25,647 nt of DNA from Actinomycetes bacterium (GTDB lineage: Bacteria > Actinomycetota > Actinomycetes > Mycobacteriales > Mycobacteriaceae): contig JAEZKH010000357.1 in the NCBI GenBank assembly GCA_023415515.1, forward strand, positions 1 to 25,647, written 5' to 3'. A model generated the notes under the pieces. It searched no databases and was not told the origin of the DNA. It worked only from the letters and a program-made list of their open reading frames with translations. Positions 1 to 7,650 of this stretch are shown piece after piece. The first letter of the stretch is position 1, and the number at the start of each line of letters is the position of its first letter. The translations under genes and the position numbers were made by a program.

Positions 1-2
1 GC

Positions 3-1289
3 TCGGCGCGGGTCGTGATCGGCACGCGCAGTGCGGTCTTCGCGCCGGTCGCCGACCTCGGGCTGGTGCTGGTGTGGGACGACGGTGATGACACCCTCTC
101 CGAACCCCGCGCGCCCTATCCGCACGCCCGCGAGGTGGGGATGCTGCGCGCACACCAACTGCGGTGCGCCGCAATGATCGGCGGCTACGCCCGCACCGCG
201 GAGGCTCAGGCGTTGGTTGCCACCCGGTGGGCACACGATCTGGTGGCGCCGAGGCCGGTCGTGCGGTCACGGGCCCCCAGGGTGATAGCCATCGAGGACA
301 GCGGGTACACGCAGGAGCGCGATCCCGCCTCGCACAGCGCGCGGCTGCCGTCGATGGCGTTGCAGGCTGCCCGCACGGCGCTGGCGGCGGGCCATCCCGT
401 GCTCGTCCAGGTACCGCGCAGGGGATACGTCCCCGCGCTGGCCTGCGGACGCTGCCGCACGATCGCACGCTGCCGACACTGCACGGGCCCGTTGTCGCTG
501 CCCGACCGAGACGCCACCGGTGCGGTCTGCCGGTGGTGCGGGCGCGAGCAGCCCGCCCTGCGCTGCGCCAGATGCGGGTCGGACGCCGTCCGCGCCGTCG
601 TGGTGGGCGCCAGGCGCACCGCGGAGGAGTTGGGGCGGGCGTTCCCCGGCACGACCGTGATCACCTCGGCAGGCGACAGCATGATCGCGACGGTGCCGGG
701 GGATCCCGCGCTGGTCGTGGCGACCCCGGGGGCCGAGCCTGCGGCCACGGGAGGCTACGGCGCCGCGCTACTGCTCGACGCGTGGGCGCTGCTGGGCCGC
801 CAGGATCTCCGTGCCGCCGAGGACACCCTGCGCCGCTGGATGGCCGCATCCACGCTGGTTCGCAGCCGCAGCGACGGGGGTGTGGTGGCCGCTGTGGCCG
901 AATCGACCGTGCCGACGGTGCAGGCGCTGATCCGCTGGGATCCGGTGGGGCACGCCGAGGCCGAACTGCAGGCGCGCGACGAAGTCGGGCTGCCGCCCGG
1001 TGTGCACATGGCCGCCGTCGACGGGGCGCCCGCGGCAGTGGATGCGCTGCTGGACACCGCCGAACTGCCCGGATCTGCCGAGTTGCTCGGCCCCGTCGAT
1101 CTGCCCTCGGGTGCCCGCAGACCCGCAGGGGCTCCCGGTTCCGGCCCCGTCAACCGCATGCTGGTCCGAGTGCCGAAAGGCCAGGGGCTGGAACTGGCCG
1201 CGGCGCTGCGACGGGCCAGCGGAGTGCTCAGCGCACGCCACGATCAACAGCCCGTCCGGGTGCAAATCGACCCGTTGCACATAGGGTAG
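3..1289 (+). CDS. priA: PriA, primosomal protein N' (3' part, 5' end outside window)
   Basis: This is the C-terminal part of the replication-restart protein PriA; the reading frame is already open at the first base, so the start lies upstream of the window. The first residues read SARVVIGTRSAVFAPVADLGL, a typical PriA helicase-core segment. Where proteobacterial PriA has the DEEH box, this protein reads VWDDGDD, so the Walker B/DEXH motif is lost. This agrees with the known actinobacterial PriA group, which lacks detectable helicase motifs. The zinc-binding region is retained at about 445-610, with four CxxC pairs (CGRC, CRHC, CRWC, CARC). The gene ends in TAG 38 bases before the next start. 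The role is probably structural (primosome loading, SSB and DNA binding) rather than ATP-driven unwinding. Confidence 0.93.
   Translation, partial: SARVVIGTRSAVFAPVADLGLVLVWDDGDDTLSEPRAPYPHAREVGMLRAHQLRCAAMIGGYARTAEAQALVATRWAHDLVAPRPVVRSRAPRVIAIEDSGYTQERDPASHSARLPSMALQAARTALAAGHPVLVQVPRRGYVPALACGRCRTIARCRHCTGPLSLPDRDATGAVCRWCGREQPALRCARCGSDAVRAVVVGARRTAEELGRAFPGTTVITSAGDSMIATVPGDPALVVATPGAEPAATGGYGAALLLDAWALLGRQDLRAAEDTLRRWMAASTLVRSRSDGGVVAAVAESTVPTVQALIRWDPVGHAEAELQARDEVGLPPGVHMAAVDGAPAAVDALLDTAELPGSAELLGPVDLPSGARRPAGAPGSGPVNRMLVRVPKGQGLELAAALRRASGVLSARHDQQPVRVQIDPLHIG
1282..1287 (+). promoter_or_regulatory. Candidate -10 box (TAGGGT) for the DUF2207-lemA pair
   Basis: TAGGGT fits the mycobacterial SigA -10 pattern TANNNT and overlaps the priA stop codon. 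It would give a transcript start near 1294 and a leader of about 33 bases that contains the AGGAGG ribosome site at 1317-1322. No good -35 hexamer is visible. Read-through from priA is equally possible. Confidence 0.3.
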
Positions 1290-1326
1290 TGCGAGAATTC
1301 GGGACCCAGTCTCGACAGGAGGTGAC

Positions 1327-3150
1327 ATGCGGCGGGTTATCGGGTGGTCGATTCCGCTGGTGCTCATCGCGTTTGGGCTTCTGTGGCCGCTGGTGTTCAC
1401 CGGCGGCGGCGAATCGGTGCCCGTCGACGACCCGGTGGTGTTCCGCGAATTCGACGCCGACTTCCGGGTCAACGCCGACGGAAGCGTCGACGTCGTCGAA
1501 ACCATCACCGCTCAGTTCCCCTCCGACCGCCACGGCTTGTTCTGGTTGTGGCCGACCGGCAACCGGAACGACCCCTACGTGCGGCAGATCCCGCAGATCG
1601 AATCGGTCACGCTGGACGGACAGCCCGCGCCGTACCGGATGCTGTGGACCGAAGGAAAGCGGTTCCGGGTGGCCAAGGTCGGCGATCCGGACGAGTACCT
1701 GAGTTACGGCACACACATATTCGAGATCCGGTACTCGATCCCGGCGGCGCTCGCACCGGGTTCCGTCGGCGCTGATCTGCAATTCGCGGAATCCACCGGC
1801 GACCCCGAACCCGCGGAGTCGGTGTTCTACTGGAATGTGGTCGGCGCCCTCTGGAACAACCGCATCCAGCACGCCGACGTCTCGGTGACCATGCCCGGCG
1901 ACGTCACCGGTGCGCAGTGCTCGGTCGGCAACGGAGTCGGTGAGCCGTGCGGCGACCTGACCGTCGAGGGCCACACGATCCGCCTGTCCGCCGATGATCT
2001 CGACCCCCACACACCGGTCACTCTGCGGGCCGGTGTGAATGTGGCGACCCCTGACGGCGACAGGCTGCTGTGGCCGTACACGTGGGACCGCATCCTCGGG
2101 CAGTCGACGACCGACATGGCTTGGATCCTCGGTCTCGCAGCGGTCTTCGCTCTCGGCGGGTTTCTGTGGTACCGCACGACCGTCGAGCCGGCACCGGGCT
2201 TTCCGCTTCAGTACGCGCCGCCGGCAGGGCTCGGGCCGGTGCAGACCGAATACATCCGCACAGAGGCCGTGCCCAGGAACGCGCTCATCGCGACGCTGTT
2301 CTATCTCGCCGAGCGCAAGATGATCAAGCTGACACAGGTCAACGCCGAGCACTGGCGGATCAACGGGCTCGTCGAGAAGATCGAGTGGGAGCGGCTCGAT
2401 CCGGTCAGCCGCAAGGTGGGTCTGGCGCTGCGGGTCTGCAGGCCCGGCGACGAGTTCGAGGCCAAGAAGAGCGTCAAATCCGGCGAGAAGCTGAGCAAGG
2501 CCAAGACCGACATCGCCAAGGCCGTCGAGAAATGGGCCTTCGACGGCGGCCTGATGGTCAAGCACCGCAAGGAACTGTGGGTTCGCGCCGCCAATGTCAT
2601 CTCGCTCCTCGCCGCAGCGTGCTGCTTTTTCCTTGCCTTCGGCATCCCGATGACCGCGACAGGGCTGCCGTTCGCCGCGTTCTTCCTGGTCACCGTGCGC
2701 TCCTGGGTCGACGGCGTGGGCACCAGGCGCACCGCGGCAGGACGCGAACTGTGGTCGCAGGCAGGCGGATTCCACCGCATGCTGGTGACCGATTCGGCTG
2801 AGTCCCGATTCGATTTCTCGGCCCGCAGGGATCTCTACACCACATATCTGCCATTCGCGGTTGCCGCAGGCGCTGCGGCGTTGTGGGCGAAGAAGTACGA
2901 GACGTCGATGGGATCGCCACCACCGCAACCTGACTGGGGCACATCATCGTCGAACTCGACGGGCTGGGGGTTCTCCCACGGCTCCGGCAGCGCGGGCTTC
3001 GACAGTTTCGAGTCGGCCTTGTCCTCGTCGATCGGCGCGTACACCGCGTCGCAGTCGGCGTCGTCGTCCGGCGGTGGTAGCAGCAGCGGCGGTGGCGGCG
3101 GAGGCGGTGGCGGCGGCGGAGGCGGCGGCGGAGGAGGCGGATCGTGGTGA
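1327..3150 (+). CDS. DUF2207 domain membrane protein with poly-glycine tail
   Basis: This is a 607-residue membrane protein of the DUF2207 family, whose function is unknown. An N-terminal membrane segment or uncleaved signal (about residues 4-24) is followed by an extracytoplasmic DUF2207 domain (about 35-250). Further membrane segments lie at about 264-285, 423-457 (two passes) and 508-524. The C-terminal tail is Ser/Gly-rich and ends in 18 glycines followed by Ser-Trp, a typical ending for this family. The ATG at 1327 is preceded by AGGAGG at 1317-1322. The last bases overlap the start of a lemA gene, and DUF2207 and LemA proteins are often neighbours in bacteria, so the two probably form one envelope complex. 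The family call is confident; the function is not known. Confidence 0.9.
   Translation: MRRVIGWSIPLVLIAFGLLWPLVFTGGGESVPVDDPVVFREFDADFRVNADGSVDVVETITAQFPSDRHGLFWLWPTGNRNDPYVRQIPQIESVTLDGQPAPYRMLWTEGKRFRVAKVGDPDEYLSYGTHIFEIRYSIPAALAPGSVGADLQFAESTGDPEPAESVFYWNVVGALWNNRIQHADVSVTMPGDVTGAQCSVGNGVGEPCGDLTVEGHTIRLSADDLDPHTPVTLRAGVNVATPDGDRLLWPYTWDRILGQSTTDMAWILGLAAVFALGGFLWYRTTVEPAPGFPLQYAPPAGLGPVQTEYIRTEAVPRNALIATLFYLAERKMIKLTQVNAEHWRINGLVEKIEWERLDPVSRKVGLALRVCRPGDEFEAKKSVKSGEKLSKAKTDIAKAVEKWAFDGGLMVKHRKELWVRAANVISLLAAACCFFLAFGIPMTATGLPFAAFFLVTVRSWVDGVGTRRTAAGRELWSQAGGFHRMLVTDSAESRFDFSARRDLYTTYLPFAVAAGAAALWAKKYETSMGSPPPQPDWGTSSSNSTGWGFSHGSGSAGFDSFESALSSSIGAYTASQSASSSGGGSSSGGGGGGGGGGGGGGGGGGSW
3088..3141 (+). 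repeat. GGN microsatellite coding for 18 glycines
   Basis: Eighteen consecutive GGC/GGT/GGA codons form the end of the DUF2207 gene. The tract is a slippage-prone simple repeat. The neighbouring GGA codons at 3130-3137 also create an AGGAGG ribosome-binding site for the next gene. Confidence 0.85.
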
Positions 3151-3680
3151 GAGCGCTGCTAATCATCGGGCTGGTGCTCGCGGTTCTGGTTCTTGTCGGA
3201 TTCGTAGTGGGCTACAACAAGATCCGCAGCGCCGACATCCGGGTGTCCGAAGCGCTGGCAGGAATCGACGTCGAGTTGACGCGCCGCGCCGCGCTGATCC
3301 CGAGCCTGGTGCACACGGTGCAGACCTTCGCTGCCCACGAGAGGGGCGTCCTCGAACACGTCGCCGATGCGCGGGCCGCGTTGACGACGGCGACGTCGGG
3401 GAAGTCCGTCGCGCAGCGCAGTGCTGCCGAGCGCGACTTCGACTCCGCGCTGGCGCCCGTGCTCGCGCTCAGCGAGAGCTACCCGCAGTTGAACTCATCG
3501 GACAACTTCCTGAACCTGCAGGAGAACCTCGCCGACACCGAGAACAAGCTGGCGTTCGCGCGGCAGTACTACAACGACGCCGCCGCCACCGTCAACCGGC
3601 TCCTGACCACCATCCCGTGGATGTTCGTCGCACCGCTTTCCGGTGTGGCCGAACGCGAGTACTACCAGATACCGCGGTAG
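3144..3680 (+). CDS. LemA family membrane protein
   Basis: This is a 178-residue LemA-family protein: one N-terminal membrane helix (residues 1-24), then a helical soluble region. Typical LemA features are GYNKIRSADIRVSEALAGID, the RRAALIPSLVHTVQ segment and FLNLQENLADTENKLAFARQ, close to the family pattern. The length is normal. The GTG at 3144 (or GTG at 3147) overlaps the end of the DUF2207 gene by 7 bases. AGGAGG at 3132-3137, inside the poly-glycine codons, gives a 6-base spacing to the first GTG. LemA proteins are membrane-anchored and of unknown biochemical role. The overlap implies translational coupling with the DUF2207 protein. Confidence 0.92.
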   Translation: MVRALLIIGLVLAVLVLVGFVVGYNKIRSADIRVSEALAGIDVELTRRAALIPSLVHTVQTFAAHERGVLEHVADARAALTTATSGKSVAQRSAAERDFDSALAPVLALSESYPQLNSSDNFLNLQENLADTENKLAFARQYYNDAAATVNRLLTTIPWMFVAPLSGVAEREYYQIPR

Positions 3681-3682
3681 AC

Positions 3683-4609
3683 ATGCGGATCGTCTTCGCA
3701 GGCACTCCAGGGCCGGCCCTGCCCTCACTGAAGCGATTGATCGAATCGCCCCGTCACGACGTCGTCGCGGTGCTCACCCGTCCCGACGCCGCATCCGGCC
3801 GACGGGCCAAGCCTGCGCCGTCACCAGTCGCCGCACTGGCGCTGGAGCACGGCATCAGGGTGTTGCGGCCGCACCGGCCGAACTCCGAGGAGTTCGTCTC
3901 GGAGTTGGCAGATTTGGCGCCTGACGCGTGCGCAGTCGTCGCCTACGGGGCACTGCTTCGCGCCGGTCTTCTCGCCGTCCCGGCGCACGGCTGGATCAAC
4001 CTGCACTTCTCGCTGCTGCCCGCCTGGCGCGGCGCAGCGCCCGTTCAGGCGGCGATCGCCGCTGGAGACGCCATCACCGGAGCAACGACCTTTCAGATCG
4101 AACCCGCGCTCGACTCCGGACCCGTCTACGGCGTCGTCACCGAGACCATCCAGCCCACCGACACTGCCGCGGATCTGCTCGGCCGGCTGTCGATCTCGGG
4201 TGCCGCACTTCTGGAGAAGACGATGGACGGCATCGCAGACGGCACCCTGTCGCCGGTACCGCAACCGACGGAGGGGGTCACGGTCGCACCGAAGATCACC
4301 GTCGACGACGCAAGGGTGCGCTGGGATCTGCCCGGCCATGTCGTCGAGCGGCGGATCCGCGCGGTGACGCCGAACCCGGGCGCCTGGACGCTGGTCGGCG
4401 ACGTCAGGATCAAGCTCGGCCCGGTGACGCTGGCCGCGTCGGATCCGTTGCCGCCGGGCGCGATCCGGCTGGACCGCGCCGGGGTCAGGATCGGAACGGG
4501 CTCCCAGCCCGTTCTCTTGGGCACCGTGCAACCGCCTGGCAAGAAGCAGATGGATGCCGCCGCATGGGCGCGTGGCGCCCGTCTCGGCGAATCGGCGACG
4601 GCCACATGA
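3683..4609 (+). CDS. fmt: Methionyl-tRNA formyltransferase
   Basis: This enzyme formylates initiator Met-tRNA using 10-formyltetrahydrofolate. It has 308 residues, the usual family length. The catalytic residues fall at the same numbers as in E. coli Fmt: Asn106 and His108 in INLHFSLLPAWRGAAPVQ, and Asp144 in EPALDSGPV. The ATG at 3683 follows the lemA stop by two bases and yields the canonical MRIVFAGTP start; no strong ribosome site is visible. Position 10 is Gly where the family usually has Glu (GTPE), a small deviation. The stop overlaps the rsmB start as ATGA, so the two are probably translationally coupled. Confidence 0.97.
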   Translation: MRIVFAGTPGPALPSLKRLIESPRHDVVAVLTRPDAASGRRAKPAPSPVAALALEHGIRVLRPHRPNSEEFVSELADLAPDACAVVAYGALLRAGLLAVPAHGWINLHFSLLPAWRGAAPVQAAIAAGDAITGATTFQIEPALDSGPVYGVVTETIQPTDTAADLLGRLSISGAALLEKTMDGIADGTLSPVPQPTEGVTVAPKITVDDARVRWDLPGHVVERRIRAVTPNPGAWTLVGDVRIKLGPVTLAASDPLPPGAIRLDRAGVRIGTGSQPVLLGTVQPPGKKQMDAAAWARGARLGESATAT

Positions 4610-5970
4610 CCAGACCCCGCCGACCCCGCCGCAAGCCGCTGGACCCGGCCCGCCGCGCCGCGTTCGATGTGCTGCGGGCGGTGTCGGAGCGCGACGCCTA
4701 CGCCAACCTCGTGCTGCCGGCGCTGCTCCGGGAACGCGGAATCACCGGCCGCGATGCCGCATTCGCCACCGAACTGGCCTACGGCGCGTGCCGCGCACAA
4801 GGGTTGCTCGACGCGGTCATCGCCGCCGCAGCAGGCCGTCCGACCGACCGTATCGACCCGGTGCTGCTCGACCTGCTGCGGCTCGGCAGCTACCAGCTTC
4901 TCCGCACCCGGGTCGACGCGCACGCGGCGGTGTCCACCACAGTCGAGCAGGCCGGAATCGAATTCGACTCGGCCCGAGCAGGTTTCGTCAACGGCGTGCT
5001 GCGCACCATCGCGGGCCGCGAGCCGCAGTCGTGGATCGATGAGCTCGCCCCGCCCGCAGACACCGACCCCGTCGGTCATCTCGCGTTCACGCACGCGCAC
5101 CCGAGGTGGGTCGGGCAGGCATTCGCGGACGCTCTTGGGGCCAGGGCCGGTGAACTCGACGCGCTGCTGACCGCCGATGACGAGCGTCCCCTCGTACACC
5201 TCGCTGCGCGGCCCGGCGTGCTCAGCGCCGACGACCTCGCGGCATCCGTCGGCGGCGACGTCGGGCGCTACTCGCCGTACGCGGTGTACCTGTCGGGAGG
5301 AGATCCGGGTCAGCTCGACGCGGTGCGCGACGGCGTCGCGTTGGTGCAGGACGAAGGCAGTCAGCTGGTGGCAAGGGCGTTGACCCTGGCACAGTCCGAC
5401 GGAGACCGCGGCCGCTGGTTGGACCTGTGTGCCGGCCCCGGCGGCAAGACGGCGTTGCTCGCCGCGATCGGCGCGCAGGTGGGTGCGACCGTCACAGCGG
5501 TGGAGCCGAACGCGCGCAGGGCCGATCTCGTCGAGGAGAACACCCGGGGACTGCCGGTCGAGGTGCTGCGTGTCGATGGCCGCGACCCGGGAGTCCAGTC
5601 GGGCTTCGACCGCGTGCTCGTGGATGCGCCATGTACCGGGCTCGGTGCGCTGCGGCGGCGCCCGGAGGCGCGCTGGCGGCGTCAGTCCGCCGACGTGCCC
5701 GCGTTGGCGCGCCTGCAGCGTGAACTGCTGGCGTCGGCGATCACGCTGACCCGACCCGGCGGTGTGGTGCTGTATGCCACCTGCTCTCCGCATCTGTCGG
5801 AGACGGTCGGGGTGGTGGCCGACGCGCTGCGGCGCCACCCGGTGACGGCGGTCGACACCCGGCCGCTGTTCGAGGGCGTCGGCGACATCGGCGACGGGCC
5901 GTATGTGCAGCTCTGGCCGCACCGCCACGGCACCGATGCGATGTTCGCAGCCGCGCTCAAAGTAGGGTGA
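4606..5970 (+). CDS. rsmB: 16S rRNA (cytosine-C5) methyltransferase RsmB/Fmu
   Basis: This is a 454-residue SAM-dependent RNA m5C methyltransferase. The N-terminal NusB-like domain (about residues 10-150) is followed by the Rossmann methyltransferase domain. The SAM motif is DLCAGPGGKT. The two cysteines of the m5C family are Cys343 in VDAPCTGLG and Cys393 in YATCSPH, 50 residues apart as in E. coli Fmu. By family knowledge Cys393 is the nucleophile and Cys343 helps product release. The ATG at 4606 shares ATGA with the fmt stop. The N-terminus is very basic (RPRRPRRK), fitting RNA binding. The fmt-rsmB pair is conserved widely in bacteria. Confidence 0.95.
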   Translation: MTRPRRPRRKPLDPARRAAFDVLRAVSERDAYANLVLPALLRERGITGRDAAFATELAYGACRAQGLLDAVIAAAAGRPTDRIDPVLLDLLRLGSYQLLRTRVDAHAAVSTTVEQAGIEFDSARAGFVNGVLRTIAGREPQSWIDELAPPADTDPVGHLAFTHAHPRWVGQAFADALGARAGELDALLTADDERPLVHLAARPGVLSADDLAASVGGDVGRYSPYAVYLSGGDPGQLDAVRDGVALVQDEGSQLVARALTLAQSDGDRGRWLDLCAGPGGKTALLAAIGAQVGATVTAVEPNARRADLVEENTRGLPVEVLRVDGRDPGVQSGFDRVLVDAPCTGLGALRRRPEARWRRQSADVPALARLQRELLASAITLTRPGGVVLYATCSPHLSETVGVVADALRRHPVTAVDTRPLFEGVGDIGDGPYVQLWPHRHGTDAMFAAALKVG

Positions 5971-5974
5971 GCCC

Positions 5975-6652
5975 ATGTCGCGACCTCTGATAGCGCCGTC
6001 GATCCTGGCTGCCGACTTCTCCAGGCTGGCCGACGAGGTGGCCGCGGTGAAGGGCGCCGACTGGGTGCACGTCGACGTCATGGACAACCACTTCGTGCCC
6101 AACCTCACGCTCGGGCTACCGGTCGTCGAGAGCCTGCTGCCGACCACCGACATCCCGATGGACTGCCATCTGATGATCGACAACCCGGACAGGTGGGCGC
6201 CGCCGTACGCCGAGGCGGGTGCCTACAACGTCACCTTCCACGCCGAGGCCACCGACAATCCGGTCGGCGTCGCCCGTGACATCCGCGCCGCGGGCGCCAA
6301 GGCGGGTCTTTCGGTCAAACCGGGCACCCCGTTGGAGCCGTATCTGGAAATCCTGTCCGACTTCGACACCCTGCTGATCATGTCCGTCGAACCCGGCTTC
6401 GGCGGCCAGAAGTTCATCCCCGAGGTGCTGCCCAAGGTCGCCATCGCGCGCAGGCTCGTCGACGCGGGCGAGTTGACGATCCTCGTCGAGATCGACGGCG
6501 GGATCAACGCCGAAACGATCGAGGACGCCGCAGAAGCGGGCGTGGACTGTTTCGTCGCGGGCTCGGCGGTCTACAGCGCTGACGATCCGGCGGCCGCCGT
6601 CGAGGCGCTGCGCAGGCAGGCGGCCTCGGCGTCCAAGCATCTGCAGCTATGA
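5975..6652 (+). CDS. rpe: Ribulose-phosphate 3-epimerase
   Basis: This enzyme interconverts ribulose 5-phosphate and xylulose 5-phosphate in the pentose phosphate pathway. It is a 225-residue TIM barrel with family motifs in order: IAPSILAADFSRL, HVDVMDNHFVPN (metal-binding His and Asp), DCHLMI (His), MSVEPGFGGQKF and VEIDGGIN (Asp). The ATG at 5975 lies four bases after the rsmB stop, with a weak AGGGTGA upstream. Ribulose 5-phosphate is a riboflavin precursor, and the gene overlaps ribD by ATGA, so precursor supply and riboflavin synthesis share one transcript. Confidence 0.97.
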   Translation: MSRPLIAPSILAADFSRLADEVAAVKGADWVHVDVMDNHFVPNLTLGLPVVESLLPTTDIPMDCHLMIDNPDRWAPPYAEAGAYNVTFHAEATDNPVGVARDIRAAGAKAGLSVKPGTPLEPYLEILSDFDTLLIMSVEPGFGGQKFIPEVLPKVAIARRLVDAGELTILVEIDGGINAETIEDAAEAGVDCFVAGSAVYSADDPAAAVEALRRQAASASKHLQL

Positions 6653-7650
6653 ACTTCGACGCCGCTATGCGGCTCGCCATCGAGCAGGGCGAGCTCGTCA
6701 AGGGCGGCACCTATCCCAATCCGCCTGTCGGCGCTGTGATTCTGGACCCTGACGGCGAGCTTGCCGGGATCGGCGCGACCGAACCGACCGGTGGTCCGCA
6801 CGCGGAGGTGGTCGCACTGCGGCAGGCCGGTGCGCGCGCGGCGGGCGGAACGGCGGTGGTCACCCTCGAACCCTGCAACCACCATGGCAGGACCCCGCCG
6901 TGTGTCGACGCTCTCGTCGCTGCCGGCATCGAGACGGTCGTCTACGCCGTCAACGATCCCAACCCGGAGGCGGCGGGCGGAGCGACGCGGCTCGCCGACT
7001 CCGGCCTGCACGTGGTTGCCGGAGCGCTTGCCGACGCTGTCGCAGGCGGACCGCTGCGCGAGTGGTTACACAAGCAGCGCACCGGATCACCGCACGTCAC
7101 GTGGAAGTTCGCGACGAGCATCGACGGCCGCAGCGCGGCGGCCGACGGCAGCAGCCAGTGGATCACCAGCGAGGCCGCCCGCGCCGACGTGCATCGCAGG
7201 CGCGCTGCCTGCGACGCGATCCTCGTCGGTACCGGGACGGTGTTCATCGACGACCCCAGGCTGACGGCACGCCTGCCCGACGGGACGCTGGCCGAGCGGC
7301 AACCGCTGCGTGTCGTGGTGGGGGAGCGCGAGATCTCGCCAGACGCCAACGTGTTGAACGACGACACCCGCACGATGGTGATCCGCACCCGTGACCCGCA
7401 CGAGGTGATCAGGGCGCTGTCGGACCGCACCGACGTCCTCATCGAGGGCGGGCCGACGCTGGCCGGTGCGTTTCTGCGGGCCGGCGTGATCAACCGGATC
7501 CTGGCTTACATCGCGCCGATTCTGTTGGGCGGACCGATAACTGCGATCGACGACGTGGGCGTGCTGTCGATCGCGCACGCTCAGCGGTGGCGGTTCGACG
7601 GAATCGATCCGATCGGGCCGGACGTGCTGCTCAGTCTGATCCCCGAGTAG
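6649..7650 (+). CDS. ribD: Bifunctional riboflavin deaminase/reductase RibD
   Basis: This 333-residue enzyme performs the second and third steps of the GTP branch of riboflavin synthesis. The N-terminal CMP/dCMP-deaminase-like domain (about residues 1-145) carries the zinc site HAEV and PCNHHGRTPPC. The C-terminal RibD reductase domain starts near TWKFATSIDGRSA and contains VGTGTVFIDDPRLTAR and LIEGGPTLAGAFL. The ATG at 6649 overlaps the rpe stop (ATGA). It is the last gene of the plus-strand fmt-rsmB-rpe-ribD run. Its last 20 bases overlap the end of a convergent ABC ATPase gene. The other riboflavin genes lie 7.5 kb further on, past the ABC and lipid-export blocks. In M. tuberculosis this gene is called ribG. 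Confidence 0.96.
   Translation: MNFDAAMRLAIEQGELVKGGTYPNPPVGAVILDPDGELAGIGATEPTGGPHAEVVALRQAGARAAGGTAVVTLEPCNHHGRTPPCVDALVAAGIETVVYAVNDPNPEAAGGATRLADSGLHVVAGALADAVAGGPLREWLHKQRTGSPHVTWKFATSIDGRSAAADGSSQWITSEAARADVHRRRAACDAILVGTGTVFIDDPRLTARLPDGTLAERQPLRVVVGEREISPDANVLNDDTRTMVIRTRDPHEVIRALSDRTDVLIEGGPTLAGAFLRAGVINRILAYIAPILLGGPITAIDDVGVLSIAHAQRWRFDGIDPIGPDVLLSLIPE

Noticed and set aside
164..1702. Long plus-strand open frame over priA and the DUF2207 start, and many similar long frames elsewhere (e.g. 1228-2928 minus, 4126-6183 minus, 8699-10438 plus, 19900-21906 plus)
   Set aside because: They lie over well-supported genes, code Arg/Ala/Gly-rich sequence without motifs, and are the expected open shadow frames of high-GC DNA.
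3710..3712. Gly10 instead of Glu in the Fmt GTPE motif as a sign of a dead enzyme
   Set aside because: The catalytic Asn106, His108 and Asp144 are intact and the length is normal.
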